Below are positions 23,961 to 31,547 of a stretch of 64,000 nucleotides of DNA, piece by piece. Each line of letters opens with the position of its first letter. Position 1 is the first letter of the stretch. The position numbers and the translations under genes were made by a program. Source of the DNA: Conexibacter woesei DSM 14684 (GTDB taxonomy: Bacteria; Actinomycetota; Thermoleophilia; Solirubrobacterales; Solirubrobacteraceae); NCBI RefSeq assembly GCF_000025265.1, contig NC_013739.1, forward strand, positions 2,170,001-2,234,000, read 5' to 3'. The notes under the pieces were generated by a model. That model made no database searches, was not told the DNA's origin, and worked only from the letters and a program-made list of their open reading frames with translations.

Positions 23961-24644
23961 ATGGTGAAGTTCTTCGCGCTGATCACACGCAAGCCAGGTG
24001 TGGAGGCCGCGGCGTTCCACGATCACTGGCGCCACCCGCACGGAACGCTGTGCACCCGGATCTCGACGATTCGCAGCTACGTGCAGAGCCACCAGATCGA
24101 CACCGAGCACCTCGGCGCGGGCCAGACCCGCTTCGAGGGCATCGCGGAAGCGTGGCTGGACAACGTCGCCGACGGGCTCGGGATGGCCGACGAGCCGCAG
24201 TACGCCCAGTTCGTGCAGCCCGACGAGCCGGCGTTCGTCGACGTGCCGAAGCTCCAGTGGCTCTACACGACCGAGCAGGTGCTCGTCTCGCGGCCGGACC
24301 GCCGGACGGGCGCCGGCGAGGCCGACGCGCTGTGGCTGCACCTCGACCGGCCGCTGACCGTGAAGCTGCTGCAGTTGATCGAGGACGGCGACGACGTTCC
24401 CGCCGACGTCGGACGCGAGGCCGCGCTGGGCGCCCGGCTCGGCGCGCTGCGTCACGTCCGCTGCCGCGCACTGCCCGAGGCGCATGCCGGCGGCGCGCCG
24501 TTCGACTGCGTGCGTGAGCTGTGGTGGCCGACGCTGTCGGCGTTCGAGGACGGCGTCGCGAGCGACGGCGACGCCTGGGCCGAGCTGGTGCAGGGCCCCA
24601 AGCGCGCGGTGACGCTGCTCGCGCAGGCGGAGCGGCTGCTGTGA
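23961..24644 (+). CDS. EthD domain-containing protein
   Basis: The 227-residue product opens with an EthD-type ferredoxin-like half: MVKFFALITRKPGVEAAAFH, then DHWRHPHGTLCTRISTIRSY, with the conserved WRHPHG segment near residues 23-28. A second half of similar size (LWLHLDRPLTVKLLQLIEDG ... FEDGVASDG) suggests a duplicated dimeric alpha+beta barrel. EthD proteins accompany degradation pathways of ethers, polyketides and aromatic compounds; members act as small monooxygenase- or cyclase-like factors. A very strong AAAGGAGG precedes the ATG. Its GTGA stop overlaps the next start, so the pair is coupled. Function is inferred only from the fold and neighbours. Confidence 0.8.
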   Translation: MVKFFALITRKPGVEAAAFHDHWRHPHGTLCTRISTIRSYVQSHQIDTEHLGAGQTRFEGIAEAWLDNVADGLGMADEPQYAQFVQPDEPAFVDVPKLQWLYTTEQVLVSRPDRRTGAGEADALWLHLDRPLTVKLLQLIEDGDDVPADVGREAALGARLGALRHVRCRALPEAHAGGAPFDCVRELWWPTLSAFEDGVASDGDAWAELVQGPKRAVTLLAQAERLL

Positions 24645-25123
24645 GCGGGCACGCAGGAGTGCCCGCCGAGCTGAGCGCGCAGGTGGCATGGCTCGTCGAT
24701 CGCGCGCGGATCAGCGACCTGCTCCACAGCTACGCCCGCTGCGTCGACACGAAGGACTGGGACGGCTTCGTCGCCAACTTCACCGCGGACGCGGTGCTCG
24801 AGTACCCGTGGGAGGGGGAGTGGAGCCGGCACGAGGGCCAGGCCGGGCTGGCGGAGAAGCTCGACCGCAGCTTCAGCCGCTACCACGCGACCCAGCACAT
24901 GTCGAGCAACCACCAGATCTCGATCGACGGCGACACGGCGCGGTCGACGTCGTACCTCCACAGCTCCCACATCCGCAGCGCGGAGGATCAGCAGGACCAT
25001 TGGGACGTGGGGGGCTGGTACCACTGCGAGTACGTCCGCACCGCCGAGGGCTGGCGCTTCACGCACCTGGTGCTCGAGGCCGTCTGGCAGACCGACGGGG
25101 TCGCCGACATCCTCGAGGCCTGA
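24641..25123 (+). CDS. SnoaL-like (NTF2-fold) protein
   Basis: The 160-residue product starts at a GTG overlapping the EthD stop. It has the SnoaL_4 pattern: RARISDLLHSYARCVDTKDW with an early Asp/Arg pair, FVANFTADAVLEYP, a central HATQHMSSNHQISIDGDTAR segment, and closing strands ending with WRFTHLVLEAVWQTDGVADI. Related proteins include ring-hydroxylase beta-subunit-like and polyketide cyclase-like enzymes that bind hydrophobic substrates in the cone. It is the last gene of the first operon; a stem-loop follows. The His-rich central segment may supply catalytic or structural residues. Function unknown. Confidence 0.82.
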   Translation: MSGHAGVPAELSAQVAWLVDRARISDLLHSYARCVDTKDWDGFVANFTADAVLEYPWEGEWSRHEGQAGLAEKLDRSFSRYHATQHMSSNHQISIDGDTARSTSYLHSSHIRSAEDQQDHWDVGGWYHCEYVRTAEGWRFTHLVLEAVWQTDGVADILEA

Positions 25124-25140
25124 GGACCCGTAGCACGCTC

Positions 25141-25162
25141 CCCGCCGGCTCGCGCCGGCGGG
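25141..25162 (+). terminator. Hairpin terminator ending the first GntR-controlled operon
   Basis: CCCGCCGG (25141-25148) pairs with 25155-25162 around a six-base loop, 17 bases after the SnoaL stop and just before the next promoter. A GTTGT-rich tail follows. Position and strength fit a terminator separating two operons. Confidence 0.65.
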
Positions 25163-25166
25163 TGGG

Positions 25167-25199
25167 TTGTCATTTCCCATCGCATTGTGCATAATGCAT
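25167..25199 (+). promoter_or_regulatory. Promoter with GntR-type operator over the -10 box (site 2)
   Basis: TTGTCA (25167-25172), 17 bases and CATAAT (25190-25195) form the promoter of the cupin-enolase operon. The 18-bp string at 25181-25198 is identical to 18807-18824, again overlapping the -10 box. Exact reuse of a non-coding 18-mer at two operon heads indicates a shared regulator. Confidence 0.75.
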
Positions 25200-25229
25200 T
25201 CTGCCAACCGGTGAAGGAGAGAGATAGAG

Positions 25230-26411
25230 ATGGCATCGATCACGCGGAAGGGCGAGATCCCGTCGACGCCGCAGGGCTACGGCGACGGGACCTACGTCGA
25301 CGAGGTCTTCACGCTGGACGGGTTCTTCGGCGACTGGGCGCACATCTGGCGGCACCGCAACCCCGCGACGCCGACGCGCTGGAGCGACGAGCGGATGATC
25401 TACAACGGCCTCGACAGCGGCGCGCTGGAGCCGACGGACCGCTCCGATCCGCGCGGCACGCCGATGACGCTGCTGACCGGCCCGGGAGCCAGCGTCTCGC
25501 TCTCGCGGCGCACGGCGTCGATGCCGTTCGCCGAGAAGAACGTCGACGCCAACCAGATCCGCTTCTACCAGCAGGGGAGCTTCCGCCTGGAGACGGAGCT
25601 GGGCCCGATCGAGGTCGAGGCCGGCGACTTCGTCGTCATCCCGAAGGGGATGATGTACCGCGAGATCGCGCTCACCGGCGACAACGCGATCGTCATCTTC
25701 GAGGTCGAGCGGTCGATCGCGCTGGCCGAGAAGCTGCAGGACCAGCTCGGCTTCGCCAGCCTCTTCATCGACTACTCGACGATGGAGCTGCCCGACCCCG
25801 CGGCGATCGACGGCGACGCGTCGGCCGAGACCGAGGTGCGCGTGAAGTACGACGGCGAGCACCACTTCGTCACGTACGACTTCGACCCGCTCTCCGACGT
25901 CGTCGGCTGGTCCGGCGACCCTGTCCTCTACAAGCTCAACGTCTGGGACATCCCGAGCCTCGGCAGCTCGGTCGGCTTCACGAGCCCTCCGTCCAACGCC
26001 GTCCTCTTCGCCGAGGACAAGTCGTTCTTCTTCAACGTGCTCGCCGCCAAGCCGTTCCCGTCCGAGCCCGCGCCGCGGTCCAGCTACGGCGCCTCCTCGC
26101 ACATGAACGACTGCGACGAGGTGTGGCTCAACCATGTCGCGTCGATCGCGCCCGAGACCAACGGGCACATCTGGCTGTTCCCGCGCACGATCGCCCACCC
26201 CGGTCTCAAGGTCCCGCCGCAGTACCCCGAGAACCCGCCGAAGGCGATCCGCGAGATCAAGATCAACTTCGACACGACCGCGAAGCTGAGCTGGACGCCG
26301 GAGGCGAAGGCCGCGCTGCTGCCCGACCCGCTGACGGCGGTCTATACGAGCTTCTACGGCGCGCACGCCGGCGTGTCCGCCGACGAGGCGCTGGAGCACG
26401 TGCGACGCTGA
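25230..26411 (+). CDS. Homogentisate 1,2-dioxygenase-like double cupin protein
   Basis: The 393-residue product resembles homogentisate dioxygenase (HmgA) in length and in two cupin halves. The first contains RFYQQGSFRLETELG and VEAGDFVVIPKGMMYRE (near residues 110-150), the second ASSHMNDCDEVWLNHVASIA and HIWLFPRTIAHPGLKVPPQY. HmgA opens an aromatic ring with Fe(II) and O2. Of the usual iron ligands only scattered His residues line up by eye (His295, HPG), so dioxygenase activity is probable but not certain. It heads an operon with a fumarylacetoacetase-family hydrolase, the normal partner two steps on in homogentisate breakdown. Strong AAGGAGAG precedes the ATG. Confidence 0.8.
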   Translation: MASITRKGEIPSTPQGYGDGTYVDEVFTLDGFFGDWAHIWRHRNPATPTRWSDERMIYNGLDSGALEPTDRSDPRGTPMTLLTGPGASVSLSRRTASMPFAEKNVDANQIRFYQQGSFRLETELGPIEVEAGDFVVIPKGMMYREIALTGDNAIVIFEVERSIALAEKLQDQLGFASLFIDYSTMELPDPAAIDGDASAETEVRVKYDGEHHFVTYDFDPLSDVVGWSGDPVLYKLNVWDIPSLGSSVGFTSPPSNAVLFAEDKSFFFNVLAAKPFPSEPAPRSSYGASSHMNDCDEVWLNHVASIAPETNGHIWLFPRTIAHPGLKVPPQYPENPPKAIREIKINFDTTAKLSWTPEAKAALLPDPLTAVYTSFYGAHAGVSADEALEHVRR

Positions 26412-27265
26412 TGACCTCCACCCGCGAAGGCTGGGGTCCCGAGGGCCGCCGGGCGGCGGTCAGCGTCACGTTCGACAACCTCGGCGAGGCGCGCGACGTC
26501 GGCGAGGGGACGTGGCCGGTAGACCGCGCCCACGGCCGCCATCCCTCCGCGCTGCGGGCGCTGCCCGCGATCCTGCGGATGCTCGGCGGCCTCGGCGTGC
26601 GTGCGTCGTTCTACGTCGAGGGCTGGAACGCCGACGTCTACCCCGACCAGTTGCGGGCGATCGTCGAGGGCGGCCACGACCTCGGCCTTCACGGGTGGGT
26701 GCATGAGGCATGGGCCGGCCTGTCGCCCGGCGAGGAGGTGGCGCTGCTGGACCGGTCGATCGAGGCCGCGGCGCGCCAGCGGCTCGCGTTCGCCGGCTTC
26801 CGGCCGCCGGGCGGCGTCCTCGCGGCGCCTACGCTCGCGCTGCTGCGCGAGCGTGGGCTGCAGTACTGCTCCCCGCTCGGCGAGGCGGTCTCGCTGTCCG
26901 ACGGCGTCGCGGTCCTGCCGTTCGAGTGGCAGGCGGTCGACGGCTACCACTACCTCGAGGAGCTGGCGTTGCTGCGCCGCAGCAACGGCGATCCCGTCGA
27001 GGTCGCGACGCCGGCGCGGTGCGCCGCGGCGCTCCGGCGCGCGCTGGCTGCGGTGGTCGACGGCGGGGGCTACACGGCGCTGACGTTCCATCCGTTCCTG
27101 ATGCTCGACCCCGCCGCAGGCGTCGTCGCGGAGCAGTTGATCCGCGACGTCGCCGCCGACGAGCGCATCTGGTGCGCACCCAGCTCCGAGGTCGCCGCGT
27201 GGGTCACCGACCACGCGGGCGCGTTCGCGGGCGAGCCCGCGCTCGGCACCGCGCGCTGGAGATAG
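26411..27265 (+). CDS. Polysaccharide deacetylase (NodB) family protein
   Basis: The 284-residue product is a NodB-fold protein of the FDNLGEA subgroup. Motif 1 reads SVTFDNLGEA (residues about 18-27), where the usual second Asp of TFDD is replaced by Asn. The His motif is GGHDLGLHGWVHEAW (near 78-92), and FAGFRPPGG supplies the Arg-Pro-Pro loop. A TFHPF segment holds the late His. Family members hydrolyse C-N bonds in N-acetylated sugars or cyclic imides and amides. No signal peptide is seen, so it acts in the cytosol, which fits a small-molecule amidohydrolase rather than cell-wall work. ATG at 26411 overlaps the previous stop by one base. It follows the cupin in the operon. Confidence 0.85.
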   Translation: MTSTREGWGPEGRRAAVSVTFDNLGEARDVGEGTWPVDRAHGRHPSALRALPAILRMLGGLGVRASFYVEGWNADVYPDQLRAIVEGGHDLGLHGWVHEAWAGLSPGEEVALLDRSIEAAARQRLAFAGFRPPGGVLAAPTLALLRERGLQYCSPLGEAVSLSDGVAVLPFEWQAVDGYHYLEELALLRRSNGDPVEVATPARCAAALRRALAAVVDGGGYTALTFHPFLMLDPAAGVVAEQLIRDVAADERIWCAPSSEVAAWVTDHAGAFAGEPALGTARWR

Positions 27266-27291
27266 GTCAGTCCAGGACAACGAAAGGCATC

Positions 27292-28248
27292 ATGCGTATC
27301 GCCCGATTCACCACCACTGCCAGCGACAGCGCGCGCGTCGGCCTGGTCCTCGACGAGCAGCTGCTCGACCTCTCGTACCTCGGGTACGACGACCCGGTCG
27401 CGCTGCTCGCGCTCGACGCGCGCGGCCGTGCGGAGCTGGCGGAGCGCGCCCGCGTCGACGCGGCGCGGGTCGATCGCTCCGAGGCACGGCTGCTCGCGCC
27501 GATCGCCCGGCCGCCGAAGTTCTTCGGCGTCGGCTTCAACTACCGCACCCACGTCGAGGAGCTGGGCGGTGAGGTCGATCGCGAGGACATGCGCCGCCTC
27601 GCGCAGGTCGGCGACGCGATGCGGGCGGGGTTCCCGTCGTCGCGCTTCGTGACCGTTTTCAACAAGCAGTCGAGTTGCGTCGTGGGACCCGACGACGACG
27701 TCTGGATGCCCTATGACGCCGACTGGGTCGACTTCGAGGGCGAGGTCGCCGTCGTGATCGGCCGCCGCGCCCGCCGCCTCTCGCCGGCGGACGCCGCGCA
27801 GGTCGTCGCGGGCTACCTGCTCTGCAACGACGTCTCCGTGCGCGAATGGCAGTTCGAGTCGCCGACGATCTGGCTCGGCAAGAGCTTCGAGACGCACGGC
27901 CCGCTGGGCCCGTGGATCACCACCGCCGACGAGATCGCCGACCTCGACGCGGTCGAGATCCGCACGTGGGTCAACGACGAGGAGCGCCAGCGCGGGAACC
28001 TCGGCGAGCTCGTCACCCCGATCCCGGAGATCGTCTCGCAGCTCTCGCATGTCTGCACGCTGGAGCCCGGCGACGTGATCGCGACCGGCAGCCCGGCCGG
28101 CGTCGGAATCTCCGACGGCCGCTACCTGAAGGTGGGCGACACGGTCCGCATCGAGGCCGCGGAGCTGGGGGTGCTGCGCAACACCGTCGTCGCCGAGCCG
28201 GGCGCTCCGGCGTCCGCGGGTCGCGACGTCGACCGTTCCGCGGCATGA
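27292..28248 (+). CDS. Fumarylacetoacetate hydrolase (FAH) family protein
   Basis: The 318-residue product has the FAH C-terminal domain that cleaves or decarboxylates 2,4-diketo acids with Mg2+ or Mn2+. Metal ligands are visible in DFEGEVAVVIGR (FEGE, with the Glu residues) and in GYLLCNDVSVREWQF (Asp). The PPKFFGVGFNYRTHVEELGG loop near residues 77-96 is the usual start of the fold, and GDVIATGSPAGVG closes the active site. It could act on the ring-fission product of the upstream cupin. ATGA overlap ties it to the kinase gene that follows. ATG 27292 has GAAAGG upstream. Confidence 0.92.
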   Translation: MRIARFTTTASDSARVGLVLDEQLLDLSYLGYDDPVALLALDARGRAELAERARVDAARVDRSEARLLAPIARPPKFFGVGFNYRTHVEELGGEVDREDMRRLAQVGDAMRAGFPSSRFVTVFNKQSSCVVGPDDDVWMPYDADWVDFEGEVAVVIGRRARRLSPADAAQVVAGYLLCNDVSVREWQFESPTIWLGKSFETHGPLGPWITTADEIADLDAVEIRTWVNDEERQRGNLGELVTPIPEIVSQLSHVCTLEPGDVIATGSPAGVGISDGRYLKVGDTVRIEAAELGVLRNTVVAEPGAPASAGRDVDRSAA

Positions 28249-29276
28249 CGGCGCTGTTCGACGCGGAGACGATCGGCGGCTACCTGCGCGAGTGCGGCAT
28301 CCTCGACGACAGCGCGGCCGTCGCCGCGACACCGATGGGCGGCGGCATCTCCAACGCCGTCCTGCTGGTCGAGACCGATCGCGGCGACCGCTTCGTCGTC
28401 AAGCAGGCGCGCGACCGCCTCGCGGTCGACGCCGACTGGCACATCGACCGGCGCCGCGCGCTCAACGAGGCGCGCTGCCTGCGCTACCTCGGCGAGATCC
28501 TGCCGCCCGAAAGCGTGCCGCGCGTGCTCTTCACCGACGAGCAGGCGTCGCTGATCGGCATCTCGATCGTCCCGGCCGGCGGCGCGATCTGGAAGCAGGA
28601 GCTGCTGGAGGGCAGCATCTCCTCGCTCACCGCGCTGCGTGTCGGCACGCTCCTGGCGACGGTCCACGCCGTCAGCGCAGAGGACCCCCGCGTAGCACGT
28701 GACTTCGACAACCCGGACCTGCTCGAGCAGGGCCGCATCACGCCGTACCACCGCACCGCCGCCGCGGCGCATCCGCGCCTGGCAGCTGCGATCGGCGAGG
28801 AGATCGAGCGGCTCGCGGCGACCCGCCGCTCGCTGGTGCTGGGCGACGTCTCGCCGAAGAACGTCTTCGTCTACCCCGATCGCGTCGTCTTCTTCGACGT
28901 CGAGATCGCCCACTGGGGCGATCCCGCCTTCGACGTCGCGTTCTGCCTCAGCCACCTCGTGCTGAAGGCGCTGCTGCTCGGTGTGCATCGCGCCGAGCTG
29001 CTCGGTGCGGCAGCCGACCTGTGGACGGCGTACCGCGCCGTCGTGCCGGACTGGCCGGACCTGGAGCGCCACGTGATCGCCGAGCTGGGCTGCCTGCTGC
29101 TGGCGCGCATCGACGGCCGCTCGCCGGTCGAGTATGCGCGCGACGACGCCGGCCGCGCGGCGGTGCGCGGCCTCGCCGAGCGGCTGCTGCTGCACCCGCC
29201 CGCCGGCGTGCACGCCGCGATCGATGACCTGCGACCGGATCCAGTGCGTCAAACCGACGAGAGGAGCGCGGCATGA
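28245..29276 (+). CDS. APH-fold phosphotransferase (small-molecule kinase)
   Basis: The 343-residue protein has the aminoglycoside-phosphotransferase / methylthioribose-kinase fold. VKQARDRLAVDADW carries the ATP-binding Lys near residue 46. The catalytic loop is LVLGDVSPKNVFV (Asp and Asn) and the metal loop is VFFDVEIAHWGDPAFD, close to methylthioribose kinases. It should phosphorylate a hydroxyl group of a small metabolite. It starts in an ATGA overlap with the FAH-family gene and is itself overlapped by the enolase gene, so its product probably feeds the enolase paralogue. Antibiotic resistance is unlikely in this catabolic operon. The substrate is unknown; glycerate-like or sugar-acid compounds are worth testing. 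Confidence 0.85.
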   Translation: MTALFDAETIGGYLRECGILDDSAAVAATPMGGGISNAVLLVETDRGDRFVVKQARDRLAVDADWHIDRRRALNEARCLRYLGEILPPESVPRVLFTDEQASLIGISIVPAGGAIWKQELLEGSISSLTALRVGTLLATVHAVSAEDPRVARDFDNPDLLEQGRITPYHRTAAAAHPRLAAAIGEEIERLAATRRSLVLGDVSPKNVFVYPDRVVFFDVEIAHWGDPAFDVAFCLSHLVLKALLLGVHRAELLGAAADLWTAYRAVVPDWPDLERHVIAELGCLLLARIDGRSPVEYARDDAGRAAVRGLAERLLLHPPAGVHAAIDDLRPDPVRQTDERSAA

Positions 29277-30559
29277 GCCGCATCGCCACCGTCCGCGGCC
29301 GCGAGGTGCTCGACTCGCGCGGCCGCCCGACCGTCGAGGCCGAGGTCGTCCTCGACGACGGCGTGCGCGTGCACGCCAGCGTCCCGTCGGGCGCGTCGAC
29401 CGGCCGGCACGAGGCCCACGAGCTGCGCGACGGCGACCTCTCCCGGTACCGCGGCCGCGGCGTCCGCACGGCCGTCGCGAACGTCCGCGACCTGCTCGAG
29501 CCCGCGGTCGCGGGACTCGATCCGACGCGGCAGGAGGAGGTCGACGCCGCGCTGATCGCCGCCGACGGCACGCCCGAGAAGTCGCGTGCCGGCGCCAACG
29601 CCGTGCTCGCGGTCTCGCTCGCGGTCGCCCGCGCCGGGGCGTGCAGTCGCGGCATCCCGCTCTGGCAGCACCTGATCGGCGACGAGGATCCCGTCATGCC
29701 GCGCCCGATGATCAACCTGATCAGCGGCGGCCTGCACGCGCGCCGCAACCTCGACCTGCAGGACTTCCTGATCGTCCCGGTCGGCGCCGCGACCTATCCC
29801 GAGGCGCTGGAGGCGTCATCCGCCGTCATCGAGGCGACCGGCGAGATCCTGCGCGAGCGGGGCCTCTCGACCCTGCACGCCGACGAAGGGGGCTTCGGCC
29901 CCGCGCTGGCAGGCCACCGCGACGCGCTCGAGCTGGCCGCGACGGCGGTCGAGCGCGCCGGGCTGCGGCTCGGCGACGACGTCGCGTTCGCGCTCGACGT
30001 CGCCGCGACCCATTTCCAAGATCCGGCGACCGGCCTCTACGACCTGACGGCCGAAGGGCGCGTCGTCGACGCGGCCGGCATGGTGGACCTGCTCGAAGGC
30101 TGGATGCGCGAGTTCCCGATCGTCTCGATCGAGGACCCGCTGGCAGAGGACGACTGGGACGGCTGGAAGCTGGCCAGCGAGCGGCTCGGTCGCAGCGCCC
30201 AGGTCGTCGGCGACGACCTCTTCACCACGAACGCGACGCGCCTGCGCCGCGGCGTCCGCGACGGCGCCGCCAACAGCGTGCTGGTGAAGATGAACCAGAT
30301 CGGCACGCTCTCCGAGACGCTGGCGCTCGCGGAGCTGGCGCGCGCGGCCGGCTACGGGATCGTCGTCTCGGCGCGCTCGGGCGAGACCGAGGACGACGCG
30401 CTCGCCGACCTCGCGGTCGCCGCCCGTGGCGGCCAGATCAAGGTCGGCTCGCTGACGCAGTCCGAGCGGCTGGCGAAGTACAACCGCCTGCTGCGGATCC
30501 TCGACGAAGTCGGCCCGCACACCGCGCTGCCGCGATGGGAGTGGGCGTGGGCGCGATGA
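29273..30559 (+). CDS. eno: Enolase paralogue with altered active site
   Basis: The 428-residue product is a full-length enolase-superfamily member. It keeps the SGASTG loop (39-44), His155, Glu205 in DEGGF, the metal ligands Asp242, Glu287 and Asp314, Lys339 and Lys390 (GQIKVGS). Two residues differ from standard enolase. The Glu of the LQEF motif is Asp164 (LQDF), and the His of the SHRSGETED motif, which contacts the leaving hydroxyl of 2-phosphoglycerate, is Ala367 (SARSGETED). Family folding and metal binding appear intact, but ordinary 2-PG dehydration is doubtful. It sits between a kinase and a dehydrogenase and overlaps both, so it is probably specialised for a different phosphorylated hydroxy acid. 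The symbol marks the family, not proven glycolytic function. Confidence 0.88.
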   Translation: MSRIATVRGREVLDSRGRPTVEAEVVLDDGVRVHASVPSGASTGRHEAHELRDGDLSRYRGRGVRTAVANVRDLLEPAVAGLDPTRQEEVDAALIAADGTPEKSRAGANAVLAVSLAVARAGACSRGIPLWQHLIGDEDPVMPRPMINLISGGLHARRNLDLQDFLIVPVGAATYPEALEASSAVIEATGEILRERGLSTLHADEGGFGPALAGHRDALELAATAVERAGLRLGDDVAFALDVAATHFQDPATGLYDLTAEGRVVDAAGMVDLLEGWMREFPIVSIEDPLAEDDWDGWKLASERLGRSAQVVGDDLFTTNATRLRRGVRDGAANSVLVKMNQIGTLSETLALAELARAAGYGIVVSARSGETEDDALADLAVAARGGQIKVGSLTQSERLAKYNRLLRILDEVGPHTALPRWEWAWAR

Positions 30560-31539
30560 CGGAGCGGACGGTCCTGATCACCGACCACAGCTGGCCGACC
30601 GTCGAGATCGAGCGCGACGTGCTCGCGCGCGTCGGCGCGCGGATCGTCGAGCCGCGATCGGGCGACGAGCAGGAGCTGGTCGAGCTGGCCCGCGGCGCGA
30701 GCGCGATCATGACGTGCTTCGCGCAGGTGCCGGCGCGCGTGATCGACAGCGCGCCCGGGCTGCAGGTCGTCGGCCGGTTCGGGATCGGCGTCGACAACAT
30801 CGCCGTCGACGCCGCCACCCGCCGCGGGATCCCGGTGACGAACGTGCCGGTCTACTGCCTCGACGAGGTCGCCGAGCACGTGCTGGCGCTCGCCCTCACG
30901 CTCCGCCGCCGCACGCTCGACTTCGACCGCGCCGTGCGCGACGGCGACTGGACGCTGAAGACGGGCATGCCGATGCACCGGATCAGCGGGCAGACGCTCG
31001 GGATCCTCGGCTACGGCAAGATCGGCGCCGCCGTCGCCGCGCGCGCCAGAGCGCTCGGAATGCACGTCGTCGCCAACAGCCGCTCCGTCCCCGCGGGGCG
31101 GACGTACGACGACGGGGTGGAGGCGGTCGACCTCGACGAGCTGGCCGCGCGGTCGGACGTGCTGACACTGCACGCGCCGCTCCTGGACGCCACCCGCCAC
31201 GTGGTCGACGCGGCCTTCATCGCACGGATGAAGCGAACCGCGGTGCTGATCAACACGGCGCGCGGGCCGCTCGTCGACCAGGACGCGCTCGCCCGCGCGC
31301 TGCGCGAGGGGCGAATCGCAGGCGCCGGGCTCGACGTCTTCGATCCCGAGCACCTGCCGCCCGGCCACCCGCTGCTGTCGGCACCGAACGCGGTGCTGAC
31401 GCCCCACGTCGCGTACTACTCAGAGGAGTCCGTCGCTGACCTGCGACGCGCGAGCGCCGAGGCGGTGGCAGCGGTCCTGGGCGGGCGTGCGGCGGCGTCG
31501 GTCGTCAACGCGGACGCGCTTGCCGCGCGAGCGGCGTAG
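30556..31539 (+). CDS. D-2-hydroxyacid dehydrogenase (phosphoglycerate dehydrogenase-like)
   Basis: The 327-residue product is a complete D-isomer-specific 2-hydroxyacid dehydrogenase. RFGIGVDNIAVDAA precedes the catalytic Arg. The NAD motif is LGILGYGKIGAAVAARA (GYGKIG, near residues 152-157). LINTARGPLVDQDAL supplies the Arg, AGLDVFDPEHLPP the Glu, and LTPHVAYYSEES the His. It would interconvert a 2-keto acid and a D-2-hydroxy acid with NAD(H). It overlaps the enolase gene (ATGA) as the last of six genes on the operon. Hydroxypyruvate or a related 2-keto acid is a plausible substrate next to a kinase and an enolase. It converges on the GntR gene with an 8-bp gap. Confidence 0.92.
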   Translation: MTERTVLITDHSWPTVEIERDVLARVGARIVEPRSGDEQELVELARGASAIMTCFAQVPARVIDSAPGLQVVGRFGIGVDNIAVDAATRRGIPVTNVPVYCLDEVAEHVLALALTLRRRTLDFDRAVRDGDWTLKTGMPMHRISGQTLGILGYGKIGAAVAARARALGMHVVANSRSVPAGRTYDDGVEAVDLDELAARSDVLTLHAPLLDATRHVVDAAFIARMKRTAVLINTARGPLVDQDALARALREGRIAGAGLDVFDPEHLPPGHPLLSAPNAVLTPHVAYYSEESVADLRRASAEAVAAVLGGRAAASVVNADALAARAA

Positions 31540-31547
31540 CCGGTCGG

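Noticed and set aside
28245-29276. Aminoglycoside resistance gene
   Set aside because: The APH fold is shared by many metabolic kinases, and the gene is embedded in a catabolic operon.
29273-30559. Reading the enolase as the housekeeping glycolytic enzyme
   Set aside because: Its active-site His and Glu differ and it lies in a catabolic operon, so a normal role is not assumed.
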